Assembly (NCBI GenBank): GCA_008360975.2
Contig: CM039196.1
Location: 10,024,263-10,088,262, forward strand
DNA length: 64,000 nt
Source: Lichenostomus cassidix
Lineage: Eukaryota > Chordata > Aves > Passeriformes > Meliphagidae
Reading direction: 5' to 3'
A model generated the notes under the pieces. That model made no database searches. It was not told the DNA's origin and saw only the letters and a program-made list of their open reading frames with translations. Position 1 is the stretch's first letter; each line of letters begins with the position of its first letter. The position numbers and the translations under genes were made by a program. This document shows positions 1 through 10,700 of this stretch, piece after piece.

Positions 1-1533
1 CTGTCTGCTATGGGACAGTGTAGGTGGTGGCCTCTTTAAAGCAGCAGGAAACTGGGGCCCATGGGTATTGTGAGGTGGGAGAATGTGTGAAGAATGCCTG
101 ACAGCAGCAGGACATCTCTGAACTGAGCCTGGTGCTCCTCACTGGCTTATGATGGCAGACTGATAAAGAGAAGAGCTGTAAAGTGCCCATCCAGTGCAGA
201 GGGAAGATCCCTGCTTGAGTATTGCAGGATTTCCAGCACTGCTGTGTGCATACACCAAAAAAGCCACGTTCCTGCTTGTTGATCAAGTTGTGCAAAGCAG
301 GCTCTGATCATCTTTGATCAAAAGGAGCCTTGGCTACCTGCTTGCCGAAGGGCTAAGTAGTAAGTGACCCACAGGCAGGGACAAATACTCCTTTCTGTCA
401 GGCCATAGCCAATGCTACTGCATAGGGCAGAGAAACCTGCAGGCTTTCCAGAGCTTTGTAGACACCCTGATGGCCTTTGGCTTCAGTGAAGGCAGATGCC
501 AGTGTGCTGAGGATTGAGTCTGCCAACCCACTGTCAAAGACTGACTGACATCACTGTGAGTAGGCTTTCAGTGAATTATTAGTTAGGCTTTTGGGGGCTT
601 ATCCAGTTAAAGTGATGGATCTTACTCTGTTTGGGAGATGTGTATGGCTTTGGGGAGAGGTGTGTGACTTGCTGAAGCTCCTCAACTACCTTTGGCCATT
701 GGAGGGACATCAGGTGCCCCAGGACTGAACATGCACAACTTTTATCCAGCCTGTAATCTGTTGTAGATGGTCAGTCTCCTGGGGAGAAATCTGTGTAGCT
801 ACAGCTTGCAACTTGTACCTCCATGACAGGAGGGAGCTGGAGAAGACAGTGACACCAGCTACCTGTCCCCTGCCCTGAGCTGTGAAGAGGCTGGATCCCA
901 GCAAGGGTGAACAGCCACGCAGAGCTCCAGGGCAGATGATGACCAGGCAGGATCTGCAGCAAGGGCTCAACTTCCACCATGGAGAAAGCTACATTTGTCA
1001 AAACATGGCAATGCTGGGGCCAGAGTGACTCCAGTCTCAGTGGGATAGATGAAGGATGTCACAGCTGCCAGGGTGGTACAAATGACTCCCCTCTGTCCTC
1101 TTGCATTCAGCCCTCTTCTTCCCCCTGTGCTCGCTGTGACAGCAGCTCTCAATCCCCTGCGTCGCTCTGTCTTGGGGCTGCTTCTTTCCTTCTCCAGCAT
1201 GAGAATGCTTTTAGGCCAATCAGAGTATTCTTCACAGCAGAAACTGGACTGTGTCAAAGCGCCTAAAATATACCCTGAAGTTTATCACTTCACTTAGAGA
1301 ATAAGAAAAGTTTCTTTCTGTTAGAATCACATTGTCAATTTGCAAATCTCCAATTCATGTAAACATTTGGTTCAGACCAGGTGCGGTGTAAATAGTGCAG
1401 AGTCTCAAGGGTTAACTCCTTTGCCCCTTCTTTTTTACTCAGTGGATCAGACTTGGGTCCATCAGCAAGCTGGGCAGCTGCCCCACTCCCCATCTTGAAG
1501 CAGGAATTGCTGGAGAGTTTTCTCTTTTTCAGA
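1..1533 (-). other. BICDL1 3'UTR and/or downstream flank
   Basis: This is the sequence just after the stop on the minus strand. I see no canonical AATAAA or ATTAAA on the minus strand here. Only variants occur, such as AGTAAA (1439-1434), about 100 nt past the stop, and GATAAA near 730. The 3' end is therefore unresolved and may lie beyond the window. The short ORFs here have no recognisable product. In mammals RAB35 lies tail-to-tail beyond this point, but none of its coding sequence is visible. Confidence 0.6.
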
Positions 1534-1734
1534 TTAATTTTTCTTGAAAAAGGAAAAGAGACGGTTTCCTTCAGCCCCAACGGGCTCGTCCCCCTGCTGC
1601 TCCGGCCTGAACGCGGGGGAGGGCCTGGCACTCCGCTTGGCGCCAGAGCCACTGGAGAAGGAATAAGCAAGCTGGCTCCATTCCTTCGGGTGTTTGTCCA
1701 TCAGCTGCTGGTCAATGACCCTGTGCATGTCATC
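1534..1734 (-). CDS. BICDL1: BICDL1 coding exon 10 (residues 533-598, stop)
   Basis: 201 nt, 66 codons plus TAA (1536-1534). The acceptor is CTCTCCCTCTGCTGCAG before GAT GAC ATG. It starts DDMHRVIDQQLMDKHPKEWS, the end of the C-terminal coil. A variable, basic, Ser/Pro/Gly-rich tail follows, then GNRLFSFFKKN at the end. The human protein ends very similarly (RLFSFF plus basic residues), which confirms that the gene ends here. The exon continues into the 3'UTR. Confidence 0.95.
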   Translation of the reverse strand, partial: DDMHRVIDQQLMDKHPKEWSQLAYSFSSGSGAKRSARPSPAFRPEQQGDEPVGAEGNRLFSFFKKN

Positions 1735-4700
1735 CTGCAGCAGAGGGAGAGGACAGGGGTGTTAGTGGCAGCTGATGCTCAATGGGAGCTCGCGCAGGGG
1801 GCAGCTGAAATGGGTATGAAACGTGCAGTGATGAGATGGAGCAGGGATGACGGGAGTGGGGACAGGTCTGTGTCCCCACCCGACTGCAGGCTCAGCTGTG
1901 CTTGCTGCCATGAGGCTTTTCAGGGAGCGAGGAAGATCGATCACACAATTCTGAGGGATAAATTGGTCAGGTGGTCTCGCACAGGAGCACTGTGCCTGCT
2001 TGGGACTGTGCCACCCCTAAACTATGTTTCTCTGCTGTCTCCAGCTGGCAGATGTCCCCTTTTGGGGAGAAATAAATAATAAGAGCAAATGCAGCTGAAA
2101 GCAAAGGCCAGAAGAAGGATGGAGGTCTGTGCTGAGCAGGTCTGTGTGCACACCATGTGGACAGGCAGGGGTGGCAGAGCCCCATGGCCACGGTCACTGA
2201 GGCTCCTTTGGGGAAGGTGCCGAGGGGCTGGGGCAGGTGTGGCTCACCAGATCCTTCCTGGGCTTTGCACCAGGCTCATCAAAAGAACTGAGCTTGTCTC
2301 TTAGACCCCGCCTTCCCCCACAGCCAGCAGAGCAGTGGGAGCTCTGACTGAAAGCTCAACGTGAACTGTTAGCTTTTCAGATGTACGAGAAACACTCTGG
2401 TTTCGTCCATGTTTGCACCACAGTGAAGCTGCTTTATACAAAACAATTACCCAGTTCTGTTGCCATTAATGATGTGCTATCATGTTCCTATGAAAACCTG
2501 GCCATCAGTTTTACAGATTTTAAACTTTCAGATCCATTGCTTCTGCTGTAATTGCATATTTAAACAGCAGTGAAATTATTAGTGAAAATGTGTGCACGCA
2601 AACAAGGCCCCACTGGAGGAATCAACAACTCTCCAGCCCTTTGGTCCCTGATTAGGGCTGAGGACACTGCCTGGTGAGAACAAGGATACTCTGGATGGGC
2701 TGGGGTAGTGGAAGTGCTGTTCATTCAGCACCTAATGAGGGTCAGCCTGTCAGGGCAGCCCCAGGAGAGAAGGGAAGGTGCTGCCATTGCCCAGCAGGTG
2801 CCTCAGCTGCTCTGTATTGGAATCAAATCAGCCAGCTGGGACTGGAGACTTAACAATGACTAATCTCTTGTTGCAGCATTTTCTGCAGGGTAAAGGATTG
2901 ATAGCCATGACCTGGACCTGAACTTAGTATGGGGACTTCCCTTGGGGGAGCAGGAGGGTGCAGAGCTACAGAGACTGGGGAAGCTTTGGGTCTTTTTAGA
3001 GCAGGGCTGGAGAGAGGAAAGGCAGAGGGAGAGTTGAAGAGGTTGAGGTAAACATCAGTGTGAAATATCAATGAGACAGTTTTCCAGAGCTGAAGCTGCC
3101 ATGTGAAAATGTACAGCACTTGGATTTTGAAGGCACCTCTTCTGGTAAATGAATAGGCACCAGGCTCCTGCATGGCAGATCTGTGTCCTTGATCAATGAC
3201 ACAACAAGGAATGAGAATGATTTATATGTCTATTTTTATATATATACACACACAAAAATATTATATATATATAAAAATACAGTATGCACTATTGAGAGTG
3301 CACTGCATTGGGTCCCTGTCTGTTGGATGTGTGAATCAGAGAGCAAAGCACTTGGGTGTGGAGGTTTTTTTGCTTGAGTCCCATTTTATAATAATGTATG
3401 ATTATGTCCTTTTAGAACACTGTAATCTTGTTGATGGCCCTTGGTGAAACGCAGGCTAGAGGTGTGCAAGAACAAAATGTTACCAGATTAAAGGCTCCAA
3501 TTATGCCCAACTAAAGCAGAGACTCTTATAATATTTTATCAGAAACATTCCCCTTTGCAAAACAGTCCCCAAAACACATAAATCACGTGACTTGTTTTGT
3601 GCCTCTGTGGCTGAGCTGCTGTTGAGGGGACATGAGGTGGCTGGAAAGTATTTTGCTGCTGTGTAGTAACTCCTCAGGTCAGTATGTTGGAGACAACTTA
3701 CTGCCATGAAGTGGGCCTGAGCCTCAGCTCAGAGCTGATGGGGTGGCTGTGTTACTGCAATAGGACCTGTTCTTAACCCCTAAGCTGAGCTTATTCTAGC
3801 ATTAAATAGGTCTCACTTTGTACCATCCATCCAGACTGAACCTGGATCCAGACAGCTCCTATGCAGAGAACTGATTGTCACTTACTAGACAATGAGGCTG
3901 AGAAGTAAAACCCCAGTCTGTCTTTCCAGATACTAAATATGTGGATATAGAGGGTTAATGATATGTGCACCTCAGCCTGGCTTTCCCCGTGGTGCCCAGG
4001 TAAAGCCTCACCATGGGGTGCAGGATGCTGCCTCTGGCCTGGTGCTGGGATGGGGATTGTGTGTGGAATATTGGTGGGTGATGGAGACCCCCACTGACCC
4101 CTCTTGCCAGATGATGGTGAGGGCAGAGAAGGATGTGGGTGATGGTGGCAGCAGATGGAGAGGGGATGGTGGGTGTGGGCAGCTCACCTCAAAGGCAGGA
4201 GGGGTGTACGACTAAAGCTGTTGGTACAGGAACTGAGAAAGGCCACTAGATCAGAAACCAAAGGAGCCAGATAGTAAAAAGCCCTGAGGAAGCAAACTGT
4301 AAGCAGGAAAAAGAAAAGAAAAGAAGAAAAGAAAAGGAAAAGAGGAGAGAGAGAGAGAGAGAAACGAAAACACAGTGGAGTTGAAACAGGAGTGAGGTTG
4401 TACGGGAAAGGTTTCTACTGGTCAGGCTGGTTGTTAGTAGAGCTGGGGTTCTTGCATGGTCTGCAACAAATAACTATAAATGGCATAGACCTTTCCTCTT
4501 GAGTCTGCTTTATTTTCTGTTGAACTAGACCTCCCTCAGTGCTGATTCTGGGAGGAGGCAGCTTTGTCTGTTCTCAAGGGCTCTCTGCCTTCACAAGGGT
4601 TTTCCTCACTAACCCCAAGCAGAGCATCTCCATGGCAGCTGTGGAACTGCCATGGCTTTGTTTTTTTTACCTTGGTGGAGAACTGGGATTTTAGCTTCTC

Positions 4701-7700
4701 CTTCTTGACGATCTTCTGAGTTGATGAAAGGAGTGCAGCAACAATCAGCAGAACCTCATTCTCCCACCTTTCTGCTCCATTACAGAAATGCATGCATATG
4801 CTGTGCCCACATGTCCCCAAAGCTGTGCCTGCCTAGGGACACCTCCTGCAGGGACCCCTCCCCACCCCAGGGCACAGCAAGGTGCACATTTCCCATTCTG
4901 CCAGGAGGCACAGTCTGCTTCTCCATTTTAAATGAATATTTAGAGCTGTAGAGCTGTAGAATTAACAGCTCACAGCCAAAAGGTTCAGAGCAGGGAGGGC
5001 AGCTCACCCCTCCGAGCCCCACAGCACCACTAGCTCCTCCAGAGCCAAATCCAAGCACCCCAAACACCCCAATCCATGGGCAGAGAATGCAGCAAACCCA
5101 CAGAGAGGGGGGACAGTCACCCACATGTCCCACAGCCCCTGCCCTGCCAGGATACTCACCTGCCAGGCCTCCAGCTGCTGCGAGAGGTTCACCTTCTGCT
5201 GGATGGCATCCAGGAGTTGGCTGTTGAGGGACATCATGTCGATCTTGCACTTGGTCAGCTCCACCTCCACTGCGTTCTTCCTGCAGGGACAGAAATTGGG
5301 GTATGGCACTTTTTTCTTTTTAAACAAAGAGTCAAACATATCTAAACAAGTCTACAATTTATGTCTTTCACTGGCAAGTCCTCACATCCTAAGGTGCTCA
5401 TCTCTGTTGTATTCTGGACAATCTGGTAATCTGAAGAGTGGGGCAGAACTTTTGACATAATTACTTTAAAACCAGCAGATTTCTGATAAGCACACTGTGA
5501 AGAAGACAAAAAGAAAATCAGACAGACTACTGTGTAAGATAATAATGTGCCTGGATAATGTGCAAGATCTGCCAATAAAATGGAGATCTAAAACAGGGCA
5601 GAATCTATATACAAATATTTTTTTCTTTTTCTTCTGTTTACTAATGCATAGAGAACAAATGGTATGTGCTAAAAATCAAATGACCTGCGTCTGATCACTT
5701 GATCAATAAATGGCAATATAAAACAAACAAAAAAACCTCCTTAAAGAATACAGCTCTGCTTTCACTTGGGACTTGGATTGAAGGAAGAAATTAAAGAAGA
5801 GAGTTTATCACAGTATATACTTTTTAAGAATGAGAAACTGTTAAAACTGCTTGGATTAAATGTTAGGCTTTAAGGAAAGCTTCCAATTTCAGTGGAGTTG
5901 TCCCAGCCTTGGGAGCACCTCTGCTGCATTTCTTTCCAGGCGTTTGGTGGTCATTGGGCATGTGATGCCATGGACAAGGTTACCCAAAGAGCCCCGAGAG
6001 TTCAGTAGCTGAGATATTCAAGCTACTCCTTGCTTGTGGAAAGGAATTGTCCTTTAGGATGGAGCAATTTCCTAAGCTTCCCAAGCTGGGAACAGCTGCT
6101 TGCCATGCTGGGAGCACACAGGTGAGCACAAAGCTTAAGTTTTCAATTAACTGCTGTGTGATAGGGAACTGTAACATGACTTGCTGGGAACCATCTTTCC
6201 TTGCAAACATTTTCAAGAGAAATAATTGCATCTTATTAACTGTAGCTAATTCCTTGTCTCCTAATAGCTCTCTTGTGCTCCACTGCAGAAGAGCAACGTG
6301 GGAATTTGTGTTAGTATATTCCAGGTACTGGTTGCTTAACACTTCCTCTGAAAGGATCCTATTTTCCTATTGCTTCCCATGTTCCCAAACTTCAGCTTCA
6401 AGCAAAAATTTTCCATGCCAGATGTCTGCCTAGGGCAGTGTTTTTATTTCTGTTCAGAGTTAGGGATTTTGGGGGGGATGGGTTCAACAAAAGCGACTTA
6501 ACCCTTGGGGTGTGAGGTGGGAAGAAAATCACGAGTCTCCCCAGGCAGAGAACAGCCCACTCGGTCTGGGAGGGATGTTTTCACTTCCAGTGACAGGATG
6601 CTTTTGGCTGCTTCCACTTGCTGCTACTTTCTGCTCCCTAATCCCCCGCCACTCACCCGTGCCCCATTCCCGGGGCTCCTCCCCTGCAGGACAGCCAGCC
6701 TAAATATTGCTGCTTTGTCCAGCAGGATCACAGTGGAGAAGCCGTGCCCTTCGACTCCCGGCTGTGGTTTGGGCACCTGAAACAGCCTTTTGTCGAGACG
6801 CTTCCCTGCTGCTGCTTGGATGTTTCCAGGGGATTGATCGCAGCGGCAGCGTGTTGCCATAGCCACGGCAGAGCCGGCAACCCACACGCACCGGGAATGT
6901 CAGAACCACCTCCCCGCGCCCGGCAGACAGCTGGGATGGATGCTCCTGATCCTTGCCAACAGATGGAGGTGTTACAGAGGACAGCGATGGGAATTTGGGA
7001 GCCAGCTATCCTGGCAAGGGCAGCACGCACGATCGAGCCACTTATAAAAAGGGGTGGTGCCGGCTGATTTAGCTCCTGCAATCTCTACTGCTCCTCCTCT
7101 TGCCCAGGGCTTGAATATTCGGCTTTTCCCTAAGAAGCTGGAGTGGTGGTGTCCTGGCCCACCTGCTTGTTGAAGGGATTATCAGATGAATCCTTTCTAG
7201 CAGAGCAGAGAGGGGTAAAGGTGTCTGCCCCTCTTCCCTGGGCAAAGAGCACTCAGGGCATTTTGGCAAGCCCAAGGACAGGGCTGGTGAAGGGGGGCTT
7301 GGGGTATGGGGGAGTAGAACTGGACAGATCTGTAAGGAGGATGGGTAAAATAAAGAGCCAAACCAGTGGGAAAATCCCAAAAGGAGAAACAGAATTACAG
7401 GACTGGAGATGCAAGAAAGACCTTGGTACAGGAAATGAGAGGGAGTGATGAGAGAAATGGTTTAGGGAAGAAGCCCAAGCAGACTGTAATAGGGATGGTA
7501 AGAAAAGCAGGACTGTGTGTCTGGAAGAGCAAAAGAAGAAAAATAAGACCAATAAGGCACACTTAATGTTTCCATATGGGTCCCTGAAGTCCTCTCCTCC
7601 TTGCTGTGACTCACACCAGCATTAGGGATGGCACAAACATGGTTCACAGAACCCAGCCATGGGGCAGCTCTGCCTTTAGCATCTCCTGCCCTGCTCCCAA

Positions 7701-10700
7701 GCTCCTGGCAGCACTTCCCAATGCCAGCAAAGCCAAGACATCACTCTGTCACAGCTGCTGTGGAGAGGAGGAGAATTCCCCTCCAGAGCCATCTCCTGCC
7801 AAGGCACTCCACAAGTGTCGACCCAGCCTGGCTGGCACTTGATGCCACTCACTTGGCGATGGCCTCGTCGCGGTCCCTGATGGCCTGCAGGAGCCGCTCG
7901 TTCGCCTCCTTGTCCTCGGCAGCGCCGCGCAGCCTGTCCCGCTCCTCCTTCAGCGTCGTCATTTCCACACTCAGCAGCGTCACCTGTGGGCAGAGGGAGG
8001 CTGTGAAATCCAGGGTTGCTCAGGAAAACGCACAAGTGTCTGTGGGGAAAAAAGCCGCACGGGCCAACCTGGAGGTTGAGAGAAGGAGCTTCTCCTGGTG
8101 TAGGAGAAGCTGTGTCTGCTGGGAGGGGGCTGTTAGTGCTGGTGCAACCTTCCATGAAATGTGCTGGCTTGCCTTGGGATGCTGGCCTGAGCAAGATGTG
8201 TCACCAGGAAGGCCTCAGTAACATGCAGAAACAGCACTGAAAGCTCTGCAGGGCAGCATCTGCCTGTGACTTTGCTAAAATATCGCCCCTCTCCAAGCAG
8301 TTTGTCTTGTGCACACATCCTCTGAGTCTGCCTGTTGTAATTCTGATCTTTCCAGGGTTAAATTATTGCTAACATAATTTACCAGCAAATAAGATTTTTT
8401 GAAGGGGCCATTACATCTCCTGAAGTAATATGAAGCTGTAGACAAAGGATGTGAAAATTCCCTTTCATGCCATGGAAGGTGTTACTGGCACATCTTACAA
8501 TTTTAATTAGACTTTAAAATATGTGTGGAGTCTTAAATAGTCTGAGGAATGATCTATCGTTTTGGTCCTGTGCAGAGTGAGTTAATAGGGTGTGAAATCA
8601 TGCAAGGATTGCATTAGCACAGCTTCACAATATTTCATACACGTTTAATTTCTTTGTCTAGGGCACACACATGCTCTGTTACGCTACTCCACCACCTGGA
8701 AACCCTTCCAGCGTTTGACCCACCTCCTGCCTCTAAATGCAGCTCAGTAGTGCTTGAATGTTCAAAGAAATCTTTAAATAGAGGGCAGACAGTCAAAAAG
8801 GGCTCATCACATCCCCGGCGTGGGAGGATCTGCCGTTAGCGCGGCACGGCTTGGCCGGGGGGAGGAGGGTGTGAATGCACCCTGTCTGTGCAGAGACTCC
8901 CCACGTGCTGGGCCTACCACGGGACTGGGGAGCTGTGCTGGGGCTGCCAGGGAACCAGGGAGCTGTGCCAGGGCTGCCAGGGAACCAGGGAGCTGTGCCC
9001 TCCCTCAGCCCTATATGGGGGGCACCTCGGAGCAGTGACGTGACAGAGAGCAGTGGTGGTGGAGTGATGAGAAAAGTGCCGAGCACTTCTGCAGAAGTCC
9101 CAGGGGACAGAGGATCCAGAGGCCCAAAACATGGTGTTTGGGGATAGATTTGGGATTTTAATTGGTTCTGTCTGTGCTTCAGGTAAGAATGGGAGGAAAA
9201 CAACAGGTAGAAGGTGTGAAATAGCTTCTCAGTGTAGACAGATGGGGGGGTGACTCCTGTCTCCACCTGCTCACTGTGCTCTTGGGCAGAAGCAATGAAT
9301 GTGTGTGATGCTACAAGGTCCCAAAAGCCATCTAGAAGAAGCTCCCCTTCGACTGTATCAATACCAGTGCCAGAACAGAGGGATGAAGAGGCAGCAGAGC
9401 ACTGCTTCCCCCGGGTGGACCAGATTTCCATGTGCATCAATTTTCTGTAGCACTGAAGAGAAGACGATGTTGCCTGTTCAACAGGAGGTGAGAATGATTA
9501 TTAACCTGGAGCAAGTGTGAGGCTGGATAACAGGCAGAAGCTGTGGGAGACATGTACTGGCTGTGGGAGGCTGGAGTGCTTCTCTGAGAGTAATGGCTGC
9601 TGCATTTGTAGCTATGCCCCATCTTTCTCCATATCACACAGAGATGTGAGAAGAAAATAGAACAGCAGTCCTCCCTTTGTTCACTAAATATTCAGAGCTT
9701 TGGTAGTCAGGGACCCCTAAAAGCAGACACAGCATTCCAGACTTGCAATCCAGGGCTGGTCTTCTGGTCCCTCCTGGCTGGGGAGTCTGGGGAGATAAGA
9801 CAGAGCAAAGAACAACCAAGTGCTGCTCCCTCCTGATGTCCTGTCAAGGCCTGGTGTATGGGGAGGTGCTGCATCCAGACAAGCCTAAAATCTGTAAATA
9901 AGCCTCTAAAGGTCTCTGTCAGCACCACCAGGTTGCAAAGATCGAGCCCTTGTCTCCTTCATATCAGGTATTTAAGGACAAGTGGGGACAGTGGGTGGTG
10001 AACAGGACTATGGCAGCACAGCCATAGTATGGGCTTGTGTCTCACTCTGGGCAGAAGTCTGGACCCTCAGAAGTGTCTCTTGTGGTGGGCACATTGCTGA
10101 GAGGAGCAGTTCTGGGGGAAGGATGGGCTCCAGGGCTGCTCCCCTCCCACACTCTGCCCCTGATCAGCTGCTCTGGCAGCAGGACATTTCCCACCCTCAC
10201 ACACATGAAGCCATCACTGCTGGGGTATTTAATGATGCTCTCACTCTTTTCTCTTTGGTCCCATGGTGGAAGCTCCCACAGCCCTACAGAAAGCTGTCAG
10301 ACCCCAGGCTGTGCTGACTTTCTGAAGAGGGATGTGTTATCCTATTTATTCTTCAAAGGGCAATACAGCAATGCTGGGATGACCAACCAGAGATACTAAT
10401 CCCATTCCCTGCTCCAGTGCAGTTGTTGCTGCTTCTGCTGCAGCCTCCAAATCCCCTCCAGCATTTGGAGTCTTATCCCACAGAGACAAGGATTGCCAAG
10501 CATCTCTTTGGATGCTTTTCTCCACTTGCTGCTCTTGGCATAAGGCCTCAGACACAGACAATGCTGCACATAGGGATGCAATAGGATTCTGTGCTTTGGG
10601 TGTGGAGTTGGTGTCATTTGGGCTGGCTCGTTCCTTGCTCTTGAGGTTGCCTCAGCTGGTCCCTGTTTGCCCTGGGGTGCTTGCTGGTGCCAGGCTGGCC

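Larger units (their letters stand above)
1735..5159 (-). other. BICDL1 intron 9
   Basis: 3425 nt, GTGAGT to CTGCAG. It contains a TA/CA-rich patch (about 3231-3282) and a 60-nt homopurine tract (4305-4364), both listed separately. I see no other exon or RNA gene. Confidence 0.9.
5281..7852 (-). other. BICDL1 intron 8
   Basis: 2572 nt, GTGAGT to CTGCAG. Mostly AT-rich at 5300-6450, then a moderately CpG-containing segment at about 6640-7060 with promoter-like motifs (listed separately). No other exon recognised. Confidence 0.9.

Noticed and set aside
1434..1439. AGTAAA on the minus strand as the BICDL1 polyadenylation signal
   Set aside because: A rare variant hexamer lying in an A-run only about 100 nt past the stop. 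I could not confirm a downstream GU-rich element, so I do not call the 3' end.
1..1533. RAB35 as an overlapping tail-to-tail neighbour
   Set aside because: Expected from mammalian synteny, but no RAB coding sequence or convincing plus-strand poly(A) signal is visible in this stretch.
1453..2079. 208-codon plus-strand frame at the left end
   Set aside because: Antisense shadow of BICDL1 exon 10 and adjoining intron; no recognisable domain.
4780..5339. Minus-strand frames extending exon 9 into introns on both sides
   Set aside because: The exon 9 coding part is real, but the extensions run past canonical splice sites and lose family similarity at once.
7628..8221. 197-codon plus-strand frame
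   Set aside because: Antisense shadow of exon 8 and flanking GC-rich intron sequence.
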